From assembly GCA_965196985.1 (NCBI GenBank), contig CBDALO010000019.1, positions 1-64,000 on the forward strand: DNA of 64,000 nucleotides, read 5' to 3'. Position 1 is the stretch's first letter; every line of letters starts with the position of its first letter. Of the stretch, positions 28,295 through 37,173 are shown piece by piece. Source of the DNA: 2-12-FULL-35-23 sp965196985 (lineage in GTDB: Bacteria; Pseudomonadota; Gammaproteobacteria; UBA12402). The notes beneath the pieces were generated by a model. The model ran no database searches. It was not told where the DNA came from and saw only the letters and a program-made list of their open reading frames with translations. Position numbers and translations under genes: made by a program.

Positions 28295-29681
28295 GGGTGC
28301 TGCCTTTATATAATGTAGAAAATATAGCATAATATACACTTTAACTTGATTACGGATGGTGTTTGGATGTTAGCTAGAATTCTCTCTGATGAAAATAATG
28401 AATTAACTATTGAGCTCAAGCTTCCACTAAAAGGATCCATGCTTGAATGTGAGGATGCAATTCTTGACGGCCTTAATGAGGTTGGAACATTAGCCACTGA
28501 AAAAGGATTAAGTAAGTTTGATGCAGATGGCTCTCCTATCCATGTTGGAAAAATAAAGCTAACAGCACGAAGTAGAGATGAAGCAAATTACCAAACGCCT
28601 TATGGAGTTGCTCGAGTTAAGCGTTATGTTTATCAAACCTCTAAAGGCGGGAAGATCTTTTGTCCTTTAGAAGATAAGGCTAGAATTATCCAAGGATCAA
28701 CACCGCGATTTGCAAAAATAATCTCACATAAATACTCAAACTTACCTGCTCCTAGTGTTATTGATGATCTCAAGGTCAATCATAACCGTAAAATCTCACA
28801 TTCATACTTGCAACGGGCAACTGATTTTGTTGGCGGTATTGCACAAGCCAAAGAGGCTGAGTGGGAATATGAAGAGCCAAAGCTTGATGCAGGCATTGAG
28901 ATGCTAAGTATTAGCTTAGATGGTGCATATGTTCTCACCGTTGATGATGGTTATAGAGAGAGCATGGTTGGAACTATTTCCATGTATGATAAGCATGGTG
29001 CACGCCTGCACACAACCTACGTTGCAGCATCACCAGAATATGGAAAAGATGAATTCTTTAATAGGCTTGAAAAGGAAATAAAGCTGAAAAAGAAATATTA
29101 CCCTGATGCTAAAACAATTGGCGTTGCTGATGGAGCAAAAAATAATTGGCCATTTCTAAAAAAACATACTGATACGCAAATTTTAGATTTTTGGCATGCA
29201 ACTGAATATCTCGGCGAAGCATCAAAGGCAGTATTTACCAAAAAATCTGAAAGAGATGAGCGTGATGTTTGGCTCGAAGAGAGATGTCATGACTTAAAGC
29301 ACAAGAAAGGTGCGGCAGGTAGAATACTTGCTGAGCTTAAAGAGCATCTAAATAAAAACCTGAATAAATCGCTTAGAGAAAAGCTAGAAGGAACAATTAC
29401 GTATTTTGAAAATAATATTAAAGAAAAGCGAATGTCGTATCATAATTTGATTAAGCAGAATGCACCAATTGGCTCTGGCGTCACTGAAGCAGCATGTAAA
29501 ACAATTGTTAAACAAAGATTAGGCGGATCAGGAATGCGCTGGAAAGACAAGGGAATGAAAATCGTTTTATGCTTGAGAACACTAATAAAGACTAAAGGCA
29601 GATGGGATCAGTTTTGGGAGAAGGTCAATGATTTTGGCGTGCCAGCAGCAATATAGCCTACATTATATAGAGGCAGCACCC
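28295..29681 (+). mobile_element. IS-B copy 2, right boundary of the composite
   Basis: Complete 1387-bp copy, inverted relative to copy 1. Its left flank is IS91 sequence and its right flank is ATAAATAT of IS-A copy 1, so it has no TSD of its own. The right TSD pairs with the left flank of IS-B copy 1. Confidence 0.93.
28346..29656 (+). CDS. IS-B transposase (copy 2)
   Basis: Intact 436-residue ISKra4-family transposase with Asp192, Asp262 and Glu381. It differs from copy 1 at a few residues (for example Gly54 for Ala, Arg344 for Ser, and Ile for Val in RTLIKTKG). Confidence 0.92.
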   Translation: MITDGVWMLARILSDENNELTIELKLPLKGSMLECEDAILDGLNEVGTLATEKGLSKFDADGSPIHVGKIKLTARSRDEANYQTPYGVARVKRYVYQTSKGGKIFCPLEDKARIIQGSTPRFAKIISHKYSNLPAPSVIDDLKVNHNRKISHSYLQRATDFVGGIAQAKEAEWEYEEPKLDAGIEMLSISLDGAYVLTVDDGYRESMVGTISMYDKHGARLHTTYVAASPEYGKDEFFNRLEKEIKLKKKYYPDAKTIGVADGAKNNWPFLKKHTDTQILDFWHATEYLGEASKAVFTKKSERDERDVWLEERCHDLKHKKGAAGRILAELKEHLNKNLNKSLREKLEGTITYFENNIKEKRMSYHNLIKQNAPIGSGVTEAACKTIVKQRLGGSGMRWKDKGMKIVLCLRTLIKTKGRWDQFWEKVNDFGVPAAI

Positions 29682-29689
29682 ATAAATAT

Positions 29690-29944
29690 CAGCAAACAGC
29701 ACCAGAGCTTTCTTCTTGGTTGGAAGTGAATATACCGGAGGGCTTAGTAGTGATGAACTTTGACAGGCCGCATCAAAAAAGATTAAGAACCAGTAACATA
29801 GCTGAGCGCGTAAACAGAGAGGTAAAAAGAAGGACGCATACAGTTGGAATTTTCCCTAATACTGAATCGTGCCTAAGGCTCGTATCAGCTGTTTTAGTGG
29901 AAATTGATGACCAGTGGAGCGGATCACCTAGATACTTAAGTTGA
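29690..29944 (+). pseudogene. IS-A transposase copy 1, 3' part
   Basis: Codons 305-388 of the transposase, from QQTAPELSSW to the stop. It includes Glu343 but has no start. It completes the fragment at 15254-16165. Confidence 0.9.
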
Positions 29945-30202
29945 AGTGAATAATAAGGCTTCATAGGGTTTTAGGATAGATCATTCTTGTTCTTATTAAC
30001 GAGATATAATTGCTATTACCTAAAAGTTAATAATTTATTTTGAGAGGAGAAAAATTTGAGGTATAAATAATTTTTTAGATTGATTAGCATAATTAATTTA
30101 AGATATTATGCGATGAGACAGGTACAATAGAGTGCCATTTAGAATTTTAAAGGTTTTTCTAAGTACTGAAGTTGGTTTTTACAGACAAAATAACGCTCTA
30201 TC
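29690..30202 (+). mobile_element. IS-A copy 1, right part
   Basis: Resumes IS-A exactly where the left part stopped at 16165 and runs to the right terminus at 30202, followed by the TSD GTTCTTGG (30203-30210). Transposase codons 305-388 end at 29944. Confidence 0.93.
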
Positions 30203-30210
30203 GTTCTTGG

Positions 30211-30763
30211 GACCAATCCCCGCTATTTTACGCATTAGCAGAGCTTTATGGCTTGAGGATTGTTCAGCGTGATATTTCAAAAAGGTCTCCTGAAGTTAGT
30301 GTTTATTATCCATCTAAACTAGAAAATGACTGCCATATTGAGCTTGTTACACAGGAAGATAGTGGTGACTTACCTGGAAGCAAGGGTGTTTGTGTGCAAG
30401 CTGCATTGCCAGAAAATAATTATGATGTTTTGCTGGATGCTCGTCCTGATGATGATTCTTTAGAAAAAAAGAAAGTCTATATTGAGTTAATTGATGGCGC
30501 TTTGCAGTATACGTTACTCGGAGATGCTGGTGGTATACTGCGAGGAAAAATTTGTTCTGATGATAGCGACCTTGAGGGTTTTTCTATCCCTAATACATCT
30601 AAGGTGAACATGGCAGACCTGCAAAGGGGGGTGCTAAAAGTCTTGGCAAGGCGAGATATTATTCCGTCTCTTGTAGAGTTTACTTATGAGGTTAAATCTA
30701 GTGGTAGTCAGAATATGCCTGTAATAAAAACAAAGTGTTCAGTGCAAGACTTTCTATTTAATC
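30211..30763 (+). pseudogene. HAD/OTU-like protein, segment 2 of 3
   Basis: Reading continues from segment 1 as ...EANGSW-DQSPLFYALAELYGLRI, an ALAxxYGxxI pattern seen in the C-terminal half of OTU-type cysteine proteases, followed by NNYDVLLDAR, reminiscent of the OTU HYDxL strand but with Asn for His. The resemblance is by eye. The segment ends at ATTTAATC (30756-30763), the TSD of the IS-B insertion. Confidence 0.75.
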
Positions 30764-31255
30764 GGGTGCTGCCTTTATATAATGTAGAAAATATAGCATA
30801 ATATACACTTTAACTTGATTACGGATGGTGTTTGGATGTTAGCTAGAATTCTCTCTGATGAAAATAATGAATTAACTATTGAGCTCAAGCTTCCACTAAA
30901 AGGATCCATGCTTGAATGTGAGGATGCAATTCTTGACGGCCTTAATGAGGTTGGAACATTAGCCACTGAAAAAGCTTTAAGTAAGTTTGATGCAGATGGC
31001 TCTCCTATCCATGTTGGAAAAATAAAGCTAACAGCACGAAGTAGAGATGAAGCAAATTACCAAACGCCTTATGGAGTTGCTCGAGTTAAGCGTTATGTTT
31101 ATCAAACCTCTAAAGGCGGGAAGATCTTTTGTCCTTTAGAAGATAAGGCTAGAATTATCCAAGGATCAACACCGCGATTTGCAAAAATAATCTCACATAA
31201 ATACTCAAACTTACCTGCTCCTAGTGTTATTGATGATCTCAAGGTCAATCATAAC
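30764..31255 (+). mobile_element. IS-B copy 3, 5' fragment
   Basis: The first 492 bp of IS-B, with its left end at 30764 beside the TSD ATTTAATC. It stops within transposase codon 147 (KVNHN), where a full IS-B copy begins. Its own right part is missing. Confidence 0.92.
30815..31255 (+). pseudogene. IS-B transposase, N-terminal fragment (copy 3)
   Basis: Codons 1-147 only; the frame runs into the next IS-B left end and stops after GCCLYIM. None of the catalytic residues is present. Confidence 0.9.
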
Positions 31256-32642
31256 GGGTGCTGCCTTTATATAATGTAGAAAATATAGCATAATATACAC
31301 TTTAACTTGATTACGGATGGTGTTTGGATGTTAGCTAGAATTCTCTCTGATGAAAATAATGAATTAACTATTGAGCTCAAGCTTCCACTAAAAGGATCCA
31401 TGCTTGAATGTGAGGATGCAATTCTTGACGGCCTTAATGAGGTTGGAACATTAGCCACTGAAAAAGCTTTAAGTAAGTTTGATGCAGATGGCTCTCCTAT
31501 CCATGTTGGAAAAATAAAGCTAACAGCACGAAGTAGAGATGAAGCAAATTACCAAACGCCTTATGGAGTTGCTCGAGTTAAGCGTTATGTTTATCAAACC
31601 TCTAAAGGCGGGAAGATCTTTTGTCCTTTAGAAGATAAGGCTAGAATTATCCAAGGATCAACACCGCGATTTGCAAAAATAATCTCACATAAATACTCAA
31701 ACTTACCTGCTCCTAGTGTTATTGATGATCTCAAGGTCAATCATAACCGTAAAATCTCACATTCATACTTGCAACGGGCAACTGATTTTGTTGGCGGTAT
31801 TGCACAAGCCAAAGAGGCTGAGTGGGAATATGAAGAGCCAAAGCTTGATGCAGGCATTGAGATGCTAAGTATTAGCTTAGATGGTGCATATGTTCTCACC
31901 GTTGATGATGGTTATAGAGAGAGCATGGTTGGAACTATTTCCATGTATGATAAGCATGGTGCACGCCTGCACACAACCTACGTTGCAGCATCACCAGAAT
32001 ATGGAAAAGATGAATTCTTTAATAGGCTTGAAAAGGAAATAAAGCTGAAAAAGAAATATTACCCTGATGCTAAAACAATTGGCGTTGCTGATGGAGCAAA
32101 AAATAATTGGCCATTTCTAAAAAAACATACTGATACGCAAATTTTAGATTTCTGGCATGCAACTGAATATCTCGGCGAAGCATCAATGGCAGTATTTACC
32201 AAAAAATCTGAAAGAGATGAGCGTGATGTTTGGCTCGAAGAGAGATGTCATGACTTAAAGCACAAGAAAGGTGCGGCAGGTAGAATACTTGCTGAGCTTA
32301 AAGAGCATCTAAATAAAAAACTGAATAAATCGCTTAGAGAAAAGCTAGAAGGAACAATTACGTATTTTGAAAATAATATTAAAGAAAAGCGAATGTCGTA
32401 TCATAATTTGATTAAGCAGAATGCACCAATTGGCTCTGGCGTCACTGAAGCAGCATGTAAAACAATTGTTAAACAAAGATTAGGGGGATCAGGAATGCGC
32501 TGGAAAGACAAGGGAATGAAAATCGTTTTATGCTTGAGAACACTAGTAAAGACTAAAGGCAGATGGGATCAGTTTTGGGAGAAGGTCAATGATTTTGGCG
32601 TGCCAGCAGCAATATAGCCTACATTATATAGAGGCAGCACCC
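31256..32642 (+). mobile_element. IS-B copy 4, complete
   Basis: 1387 bp in direct orientation to the preceding fragment. Its right flank ATTTAATC (32643-32650) matches the left flank of the fragment (30756-30763), so fragment plus full copy occupy a single insertion site. Confidence 0.93.
31307..32617 (+). CDS. IS-B transposase (copy 4)
   Basis: Intact 436-residue ISKra4-family transposase with all three acidic residues. Differences from copy 1 include Met for Lys294 (GEASMAVF) and a Lys for Asn338. Confidence 0.92.
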   Translation: MITDGVWMLARILSDENNELTIELKLPLKGSMLECEDAILDGLNEVGTLATEKALSKFDADGSPIHVGKIKLTARSRDEANYQTPYGVARVKRYVYQTSKGGKIFCPLEDKARIIQGSTPRFAKIISHKYSNLPAPSVIDDLKVNHNRKISHSYLQRATDFVGGIAQAKEAEWEYEEPKLDAGIEMLSISLDGAYVLTVDDGYRESMVGTISMYDKHGARLHTTYVAASPEYGKDEFFNRLEKEIKLKKKYYPDAKTIGVADGAKNNWPFLKKHTDTQILDFWHATEYLGEASMAVFTKKSERDERDVWLEERCHDLKHKKGAAGRILAELKEHLNKKLNKSLREKLEGTITYFENNIKEKRMSYHNLIKQNAPIGSGVTEAACKTIVKQRLGGSGMRWKDKGMKIVLCLRTLVKTKGRWDQFWEKVNDFGVPAAI

Positions 32643-32650
32643 ATTTAATC

Positions 32651-33099
32651 CGGAGATGTTAGGGGTTGCTTGCGAGAAACTCTCAACTATAACGTGGTTG
32701 CCAAGCGCTTACTATGATCACTATAAGGTTATGGTTGACAATGAAAGTGCTCATGAGTATCCAGAGCAATATCATTCGATTTATTTGTCTAAAATAAATT
32801 CTTTTCCTATTTTCTTAAAAGCAAGCTATGGTCAAATTCCTTTTAATAAGCAAGAACCTGGTTTTTATCTTTCTCGTGATCTTAGTGATGAGAGAATTCT
32901 TCATGTTCTCGCTGTTTATGACTCAGAAAAGTATGAACATGCAATTATTTCTGCTAACAATTTTGCAGGTAGGTGGCCAGAAAGAAACAAGCATGTAACT
33001 ATTGAAGGTGATGACTCACTGTACAGAAGTATTGAGAGAGGACTTAGTGATTTAGATTACTATAAAAAAAGCTTGCAGGGGTATGTGCAACTGCTGTGA
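32651..33099 (+). pseudogene. HAD/OTU-like protein, segment 3 of 3
   Basis: After removing IS-B and one TSD the frame reads DFLFN-PEMLGVACEKL and runs to TGA at 33097-33099. Near the end a run of seven A (33064-33070) precedes the stop. Gaining one A would send translation into KKLAGVCATAVTQSGE, the start of the next open frame. The stop may therefore be a homopolymer slip inside a longer original gene. Confidence 0.75.
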
Positions 33100-34337
33100 C
33101 GCAATCTGGTGAGATTATTTGTCTAGGTCTGCCAAGCCGCATCACAGAGAACATCGAACTTAGTAAAGCAAATGCAGGGGAGGTTAAGGTTGATAGTAAG
33201 GTTTATAGAGAGTTAGGACGTTATTTAGATAAGAAACGAAAGGTAGGGCATATTGATTATTCATCGTTGGTGCTTCATCCAGAAGCAAGGAAGCGTATTT
33301 TAATGCAGAGTAAAGCAGTAAGCTCTGTTGTGACGAAGGAGGAGTCTTTGGCGTGGCGTATTAGTGACATCTCCCAGGCTCAAGATGCTTCTTTGCAAGA
33401 TAGGTTGAAAATTGCAGAGATGAGTGAAGGTATTCCAACTTTAGTTATTGAAGCAAATGGTAGGCACTTTTCAGCAAAGGCAGTGGTAAGTTCAGATGGC
33501 TTTATTACAAATATTTCAGATAGCACCCCGGGGGCAGGGAATTGTCTATATAATAGCGTGGCTTTGGGCTCTATTTACTTGAAAAAAAAGCAAGTGATGA
33601 CAAATCAAGAATTTATTACTAGTAGCTCAAAAACGATCAAATTGTTAGAGAGGAAAATACAAGCTGAGACTTGTGAGGGTAAAAAAAATGACTTAACGAA
33701 GTTTAGAGAATTTCTGGTTGAAGAACACAGGGAGGTTGCGAAGGTTGTTCAGAAGCTAGATGATTTGAAGGAGCTTTCTAGAGATTCAGACTCCTCAGAA
33801 ATCGAAGTTGACTTAAGCAATGAACTGGAAAATGAGAGGCTCCAAATTGAAAGAGAAATAGAGGAGTTTCAGAAGGTTAGCAAGGATGACGCTCAAGATT
33901 ATTATGGTAACAGTATTGCTGCGTATAAAAAGGAATTAGAGTTAACTAGGCAAGTAGGTGAGCGATATAGAGTTTCCCGGGGGCTCAGTGAGTCGTCTGT
34001 TATGGTAAAACCAGGCGATTTTAGAGCGATGCCCTATAGCTTTTCTAGGGTGGATTTATTCGGTAAAGAAAAAGCTTTTTTATCTGAGGTCGTAAGTGCT
34101 GAAAGTACTACTGTTGCAACATTATCTGAGGCTATGTCGATAGAGAATATTCAAGAGCTGAATTTTATTCAGAGAATCTTGCGCTTTTTATTTAATAAGC
34201 TACCTAAGAAATCTAGAGAGCTACACGATAGTTTCTCACTGGTTACAAGCCAGGCACTTTTCGGCGGCAAGCAAGAGCATAGTGACGGTGAATCAGTAGT
34301 TCAGGCTTCTGCACCTAGTTCGCAACTTGGAGCTTAA
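33096..34337 (+). CDS. Protein with an OTU-like cysteine box and coiled-coil insertion (probably the C-terminal part of the split gene)
   Basis: The 413-residue frame opens at a GTG that overlaps the previous stop (GTGA) and has no good ribosome site, which supports an original fusion. STPGAGNCLYNSVALG around Cys150 resembles the OTU deubiquitinase cysteine box (DGNCLY), with Ala for Asp. A strongly charged helical stretch (~165-290) follows, then a mixed region and a short tail rich in Ser/Ala. No matching HYD histidine strand is seen after it. Legionella Lot-type OTU proteins have similar helical insertions, but the assignment is tentative. The position is directly 5' to a convergent flippase gene. 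Confidence 0.55.
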   Translation: MTQSGEIICLGLPSRITENIELSKANAGEVKVDSKVYRELGRYLDKKRKVGHIDYSSLVLHPEARKRILMQSKAVSSVVTKEESLAWRISDISQAQDASLQDRLKIAEMSEGIPTLVIEANGRHFSAKAVVSSDGFITNISDSTPGAGNCLYNSVALGSIYLKKKQVMTNQEFITSSSKTIKLLERKIQAETCEGKKNDLTKFREFLVEEHREVAKVVQKLDDLKELSRDSDSSEIEVDLSNELENERLQIEREIEEFQKVSKDDAQDYYGNSIAAYKKELELTRQVGERYRVSRGLSESSVMVKPGDFRAMPYSFSRVDLFGKEKAFLSEVVSAESTTVATLSEAMSIENIQELNFIQRILRFLFNKLPKKSRELHDSFSLVTSQALFGGKQEHSDGESVVQASAPSSQLGA

Positions 34338-35616
34338 GTTAGAGTTTCAATGTTTTTTATTAGTTTGGAACTAGGTAGCGATAAATATTTAATTTCAGGT
34401 TTTTTTTTGATAATTGAGCTGGCCCATAACCGTAATCCAAACTGTGTTAATAGGAGAGCGATAGGCGCGCCAATCAAGCCTTCAAGCTTTAAAAGTGGGT
34501 AAGCTAGAATAATAAAGGTAATAAAAAAAATGCCATAAGTTAATAGTGATGTTGTAGGCTTGATAGTTAGGTTCATGAGCTGGATTGATATATGGTTGAA
34601 ACCATACCAGGCTTGGACAACTGCCAATAAGCATAGTGCTGGATAAGCAGTGGTGAAAGGATTGCCAAAGAGTTTGAGTAGTGGGTCGCCAAAGATAAAC
34701 ACTAGGCCTAATAAGATAAGCGTTGGCCAAAAGTTTATGCGGGCGATTTTGTCGATAAGCTTTTGCAGTTCTTGGTGGTTCCCTTCTTGATATAGGTTGG
34801 TGACCAGTTTGGCAGAGTAGGCTGTGCTGGTGGCACGTGGAATATCAACTAATAAAGTAATACTAGCGGCTGCGGCATAAAGGCCAGCAGCACGTTCACT
34901 CAGAATCAGGCAAACCATCACTATGCCAAATTGTGATAGAGTAGTAAAACTTAATATGGCTATTAAGGTAGAAGGAGCTTTTTTTTCGATAGGGCCTTTA
35001 ATGAATGTTTGTTTGCTGTGGTGGCGAAGTTGCCAAAACTGGATAAATAGAGTAATGGCCGTTATTAGGCTAATAAGGATAGAGGCAGTAGTGCTATTTA
35101 GATACCTATCTTCATCTAGCAAGTACAACCCAAGTAGTCCTGCTATGAGGTAAATCGCTAGTTGATAAATTTTTATAGGCGCAAGTGAAAATCGGGGGCC
35201 TTGTAAAAAAGCCTGGGTTAGATTAAGTAGTGTAAAAAGAGGTAGTAGCCATAAAGCATAAGCAATTAGATAGTGACTAATTTCATGTGTCAATTGGTTA
35301 AGCATAAGGAGGTTGCTTGTAATTACTAGTGCGATAGTGATAACAAAATAAGTGATAAGCATAAGTCGCCACTTAATATGAATTGTTTGTTTTGGTGAAA
35401 TAGGTTGGCTAAATTATTAAAAACATAACTAGAGAGAATCGCTAGCAAAGTAATCCCGGCTAACCATAAGTTGAAAATGCCATAAGTTGTTATTGACATG
35501 CGGCGAGCAAAAAGAGTTTGTAGGCCTAGTAGGGCTACTGTATTTAAAACAATAAAGGGAAGTACCTTTAGGGCAAGCTTGCTAAGTGTGTTAGTTTTAG
35601 CGAGTGAGACATTCAT
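34334..35616 (-). pseudogene. Polysaccharide flippase-like membrane protein, frameshifted
   Basis: Two overlapping frames encode one polytopic protein. The first 86 or so codons start at 35616 (MNVSLAKTNTLSKLALKVL), and the other 342 codons occupy another frame from 35362 to 34334. Both are rich in membrane helices and together give a chain of about 420 residues with the pattern of Wzx/MATE-like oligosaccharide flippases. The frames switch around 35350-35370. An indel, either real or a sequencing error, is likely; no slippery heptamer was evident. It overlaps the preceding convergent gene by four bases at its 3' end. Confidence 0.65.
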
Positions 35617-35638
35617 CCTTGGGCTCTTTACTTAGTTA

Positions 35639-35800
35639 AACCTGAAAAACGCCATATTTGCCCGTTAGCAGTAAAGGGCCTGCGCTTCCGTTGCTCAAGT
35701 GACAACGAAGTTGTCATCCCCGCGAAGGCGGGGATCCAAGCTTTGCCGTTACGGTTCTCGGCCTGCCTTGCTAACGAACAAATCTGACCTTTTTCAGGTT
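35639..35800. repeat. 162-bp MITE-like palindrome containing a CCCCGC/GCGGGG hairpin
   Basis: The ends AACCTGAAAAA (35639) and TTTTTCAGGTT (35790-35800) are perfect complements. Nested inside are CGTTAGCA and TGCTAACG. At the centre is a perfect 8-bp stem ATCCCCGC-GAAG-GCGGGGAT (35716-35735), a type of intergenic repeat common in Gammaproteobacteria. No coding sequence. Confidence 0.7.
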
Positions 35801-35831
35801 CAGCTCAACAAAAAATCTAAGATTCTTTGTT

Positions 35832-35925
35832 GTAGTTAGCCCTTTTCTGGGAAATTTCACCTTTATAAAATTTCCTTTAATCCTTTACCATGCTTGGTTT
35901 AAAGGTGTTTTTCAGGGCTAACTAC
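35832..35925. repeat. 94-bp palindromic element
   Basis: GTAGTTAGCCCT (35832-35843) and AGGGCTAACTAC (35914-35925) are perfect 12-bp inverted repeats. Inside, CACCTTTA and TAAAGGTG also pair. It could be a small MITE or a transcribed hairpin. Confidence 0.65.
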
Positions 35926-36167
35926 TTATTAATATTTTTAGTCAAATTCTGTTAGTACGAAGCATTTAATTTACGAAAACATTGTTGTATAGATCATTTT
36001 TTCTCAAAGTCCATGTCCTGTTTATATGGAGATAGTGGGTGTTTAGGGTGGCGATGGTTATAATTGGATCAAAATCCCCAAATAGAAGCTTTATTGCTGG
36101 CAAGCTTGGTTTTTTTTGATACAATTTCAGCTTTTTAATCGAGGCATTAGTGCTAATAAGAGGGTTT
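35926..36167. other. Spacer upstream of the Bax-like gene
   Basis: AT-rich non-coding DNA expected to carry the promoter of the gene at 36168. TTTTTTGATACAATTT around 36111-36126 contains a plausible -10 (GATACAAT), without an assignable -35. Confidence 0.35.
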
Positions 36168-36902
36168 ATGAAGAGAATAGTATTAGCTTATAGTTGGCTT
36201 TTGCTTATTATGAGTTGCTTTATTGGATGGACTACTAGTTATGCAGAGTCCATACAGTTTCCCCAAACGCGAACTGGGCGTTTTATCGCTATGATTTATC
36301 CTAAGGTAGTAACAGCAGATAAGGCGATTTTACTTAAGCGTCAGCGTATTACTCAAGATGACCAAGCTTTTTTTGCAGGGCAGAGATTGACAAATAGTGA
36401 GCAAGCTTGGTTGATGAAAGTAGCTAAGGAATATGACCTTAAGACGTTTAATTATACCGAGCAGTCAGATTGGCATGCCTTGCTAGCTCGTGTTGATATC
36501 ATTCCACCTTCATTAGTTATTGCTCAAGCTGCTAATGAGTCAGCTTGGGGGCGTTCTCGATTTGCAGTAGAAGGCAATAACTATTTTGGGCAGCACTGCT
36601 ATAGCAAAGGTTGTGGCATTGTGCCTAAGCGTCGTAATCCGGGTAGTCGTATGGAGGTGAGACGTTTTTCTAGTGTGCAGGCATCAGTTGCTAGTTATAT
36701 TCATAATCTTAATACACATCGACCCTATCAGGCATTAAGGATGTTGCGAGCTCAACAGCGTGCAAAAGGTGAGGTTGTTTCCGGCTATGCATTGGCTGCT
36801 GGGCTAGAGCATTATTCTGAGCTTGATGTTTACGTTCAGGCTATTCGTAGTGTGATTAACAAGTACAGCTTAGCTCGCTTAGACAAGACGGTTGTGGTGT
36901 AG
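36168..36902 (+). CDS. Bax-like exported glucosaminidase
   Basis: The 244-residue protein starts at the ATG at 36168 with AGAGGG upstream; an in-frame start 18 bases earlier is less likely. An N-terminal signal (MKRIVLAYSWLLLIMSCFIGW) is followed by a glucosaminidase/Bax domain. SLVIAQAANESAWGRSRF holds the probable catalytic Glu, and NNYFGQHCYSKGCGIVPKRR is a typical Bax block. It should cleave murein glycans in the periplasm. It is a single gene followed by palindromic repeats that may end its transcript. Confidence 0.88.
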   Translation: MKRIVLAYSWLLLIMSCFIGWTTSYAESIQFPQTRTGRFIAMIYPKVVTADKAILLKRQRITQDDQAFFAGQRLTNSEQAWLMKVAKEYDLKTFNYTEQSDWHALLARVDIIPPSLVIAQAANESAWGRSRFAVEGNNYFGQHCYSKGCGIVPKRRNPGSRMEVRRFSSVQASVASYIHNLNTHRPYQALRMLRAQQRAKGEVVSGYALAAGLEHYSELDVYVQAIRSVINKYSLARLDKTVVV

Positions 36903-37007
36903 GTCAGAGAGTAGGTATTAGCTGACAGGGAGCAGATGTCAGTTGGCAGGAAACAGGTTTTATCTAACATAAGGCTATCGTACCGCATTGAGCTGATTAG
37001 AAAAACA

Positions 37008-37030
37008 GCCCCCTTTGATTCAAAGGGGGC
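37008..37030. terminator. Perfect 11-bp palindrome downstream of the Bax-like gene
   Basis: GCCCCCTTTGA-T-TCAAAGGGGGC. It lacks a U-tract, so it may be an interspersed palindromic repeat that also ends transcription. A second one, CCTCCTTA/TAAGGAGG, lies at 37110-37130. Confidence 0.5.
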
Positions 37031-37109
37031 GGCCGAGCGAATGCGAGGCGGGGGATTTAAAGGTGGTGGGTTTTGAAAGGAAGTTGCTTGTTTTTATAAT
37101 CCACCCTGA

Positions 37110-37130
37110 CCCTCCTTATTCTAAGGAGGG
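37110..37130. repeat. Short palindromic repeat (CCTCCTTA-TTC-TAAGGAGG type)
   Basis: A hairpin between the convergent Bax-like and pfp genes, part of the GC-rich repeat cluster that begins at 37008. Confidence 0.5.
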
Positions 37131-37173
37131 GGTGCGCTAGTTGATAGAGCAAGCGATAGAGAGTAGTTGCTTG

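Larger units (their letters stand above)
16166..29681. mobile_element. 13.5-kb composite transposon bounded by inverted IS-B copies
   Basis: The outer ends are the IS-B termini GGGTGCTGCC (16166) and GGCAGCACCC (ending 29681). They are flanked by the 8-bp direct repeat ATAAATAT (16158-16165 and 29682-29689), which lies inside the split IS-A copy 1. Neither IS-B copy has matching flanks on its own. The unit therefore behaves as one inserted segment: IS-B (minus), a partial IS66, the Sel1-repeat gene, a second IS66, an IS91 fragment, IS-B (plus). Two further IS-A copies have landed inside it. Confidence 0.88.

Noticed and set aside
29720..29944. Separate 74-codon gene after IS-B copy 2
   Set aside because: It is the C-terminal piece of the split IS-A transposase copy 1.
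33064..33070. Programmed -1 frameshifting at the A7 run
   Set aside because: In the zero frame the heptamer is T_AAA_AAA, and a slip would place the P-site tRNA on a TAA codon; a simple indel is more likely.
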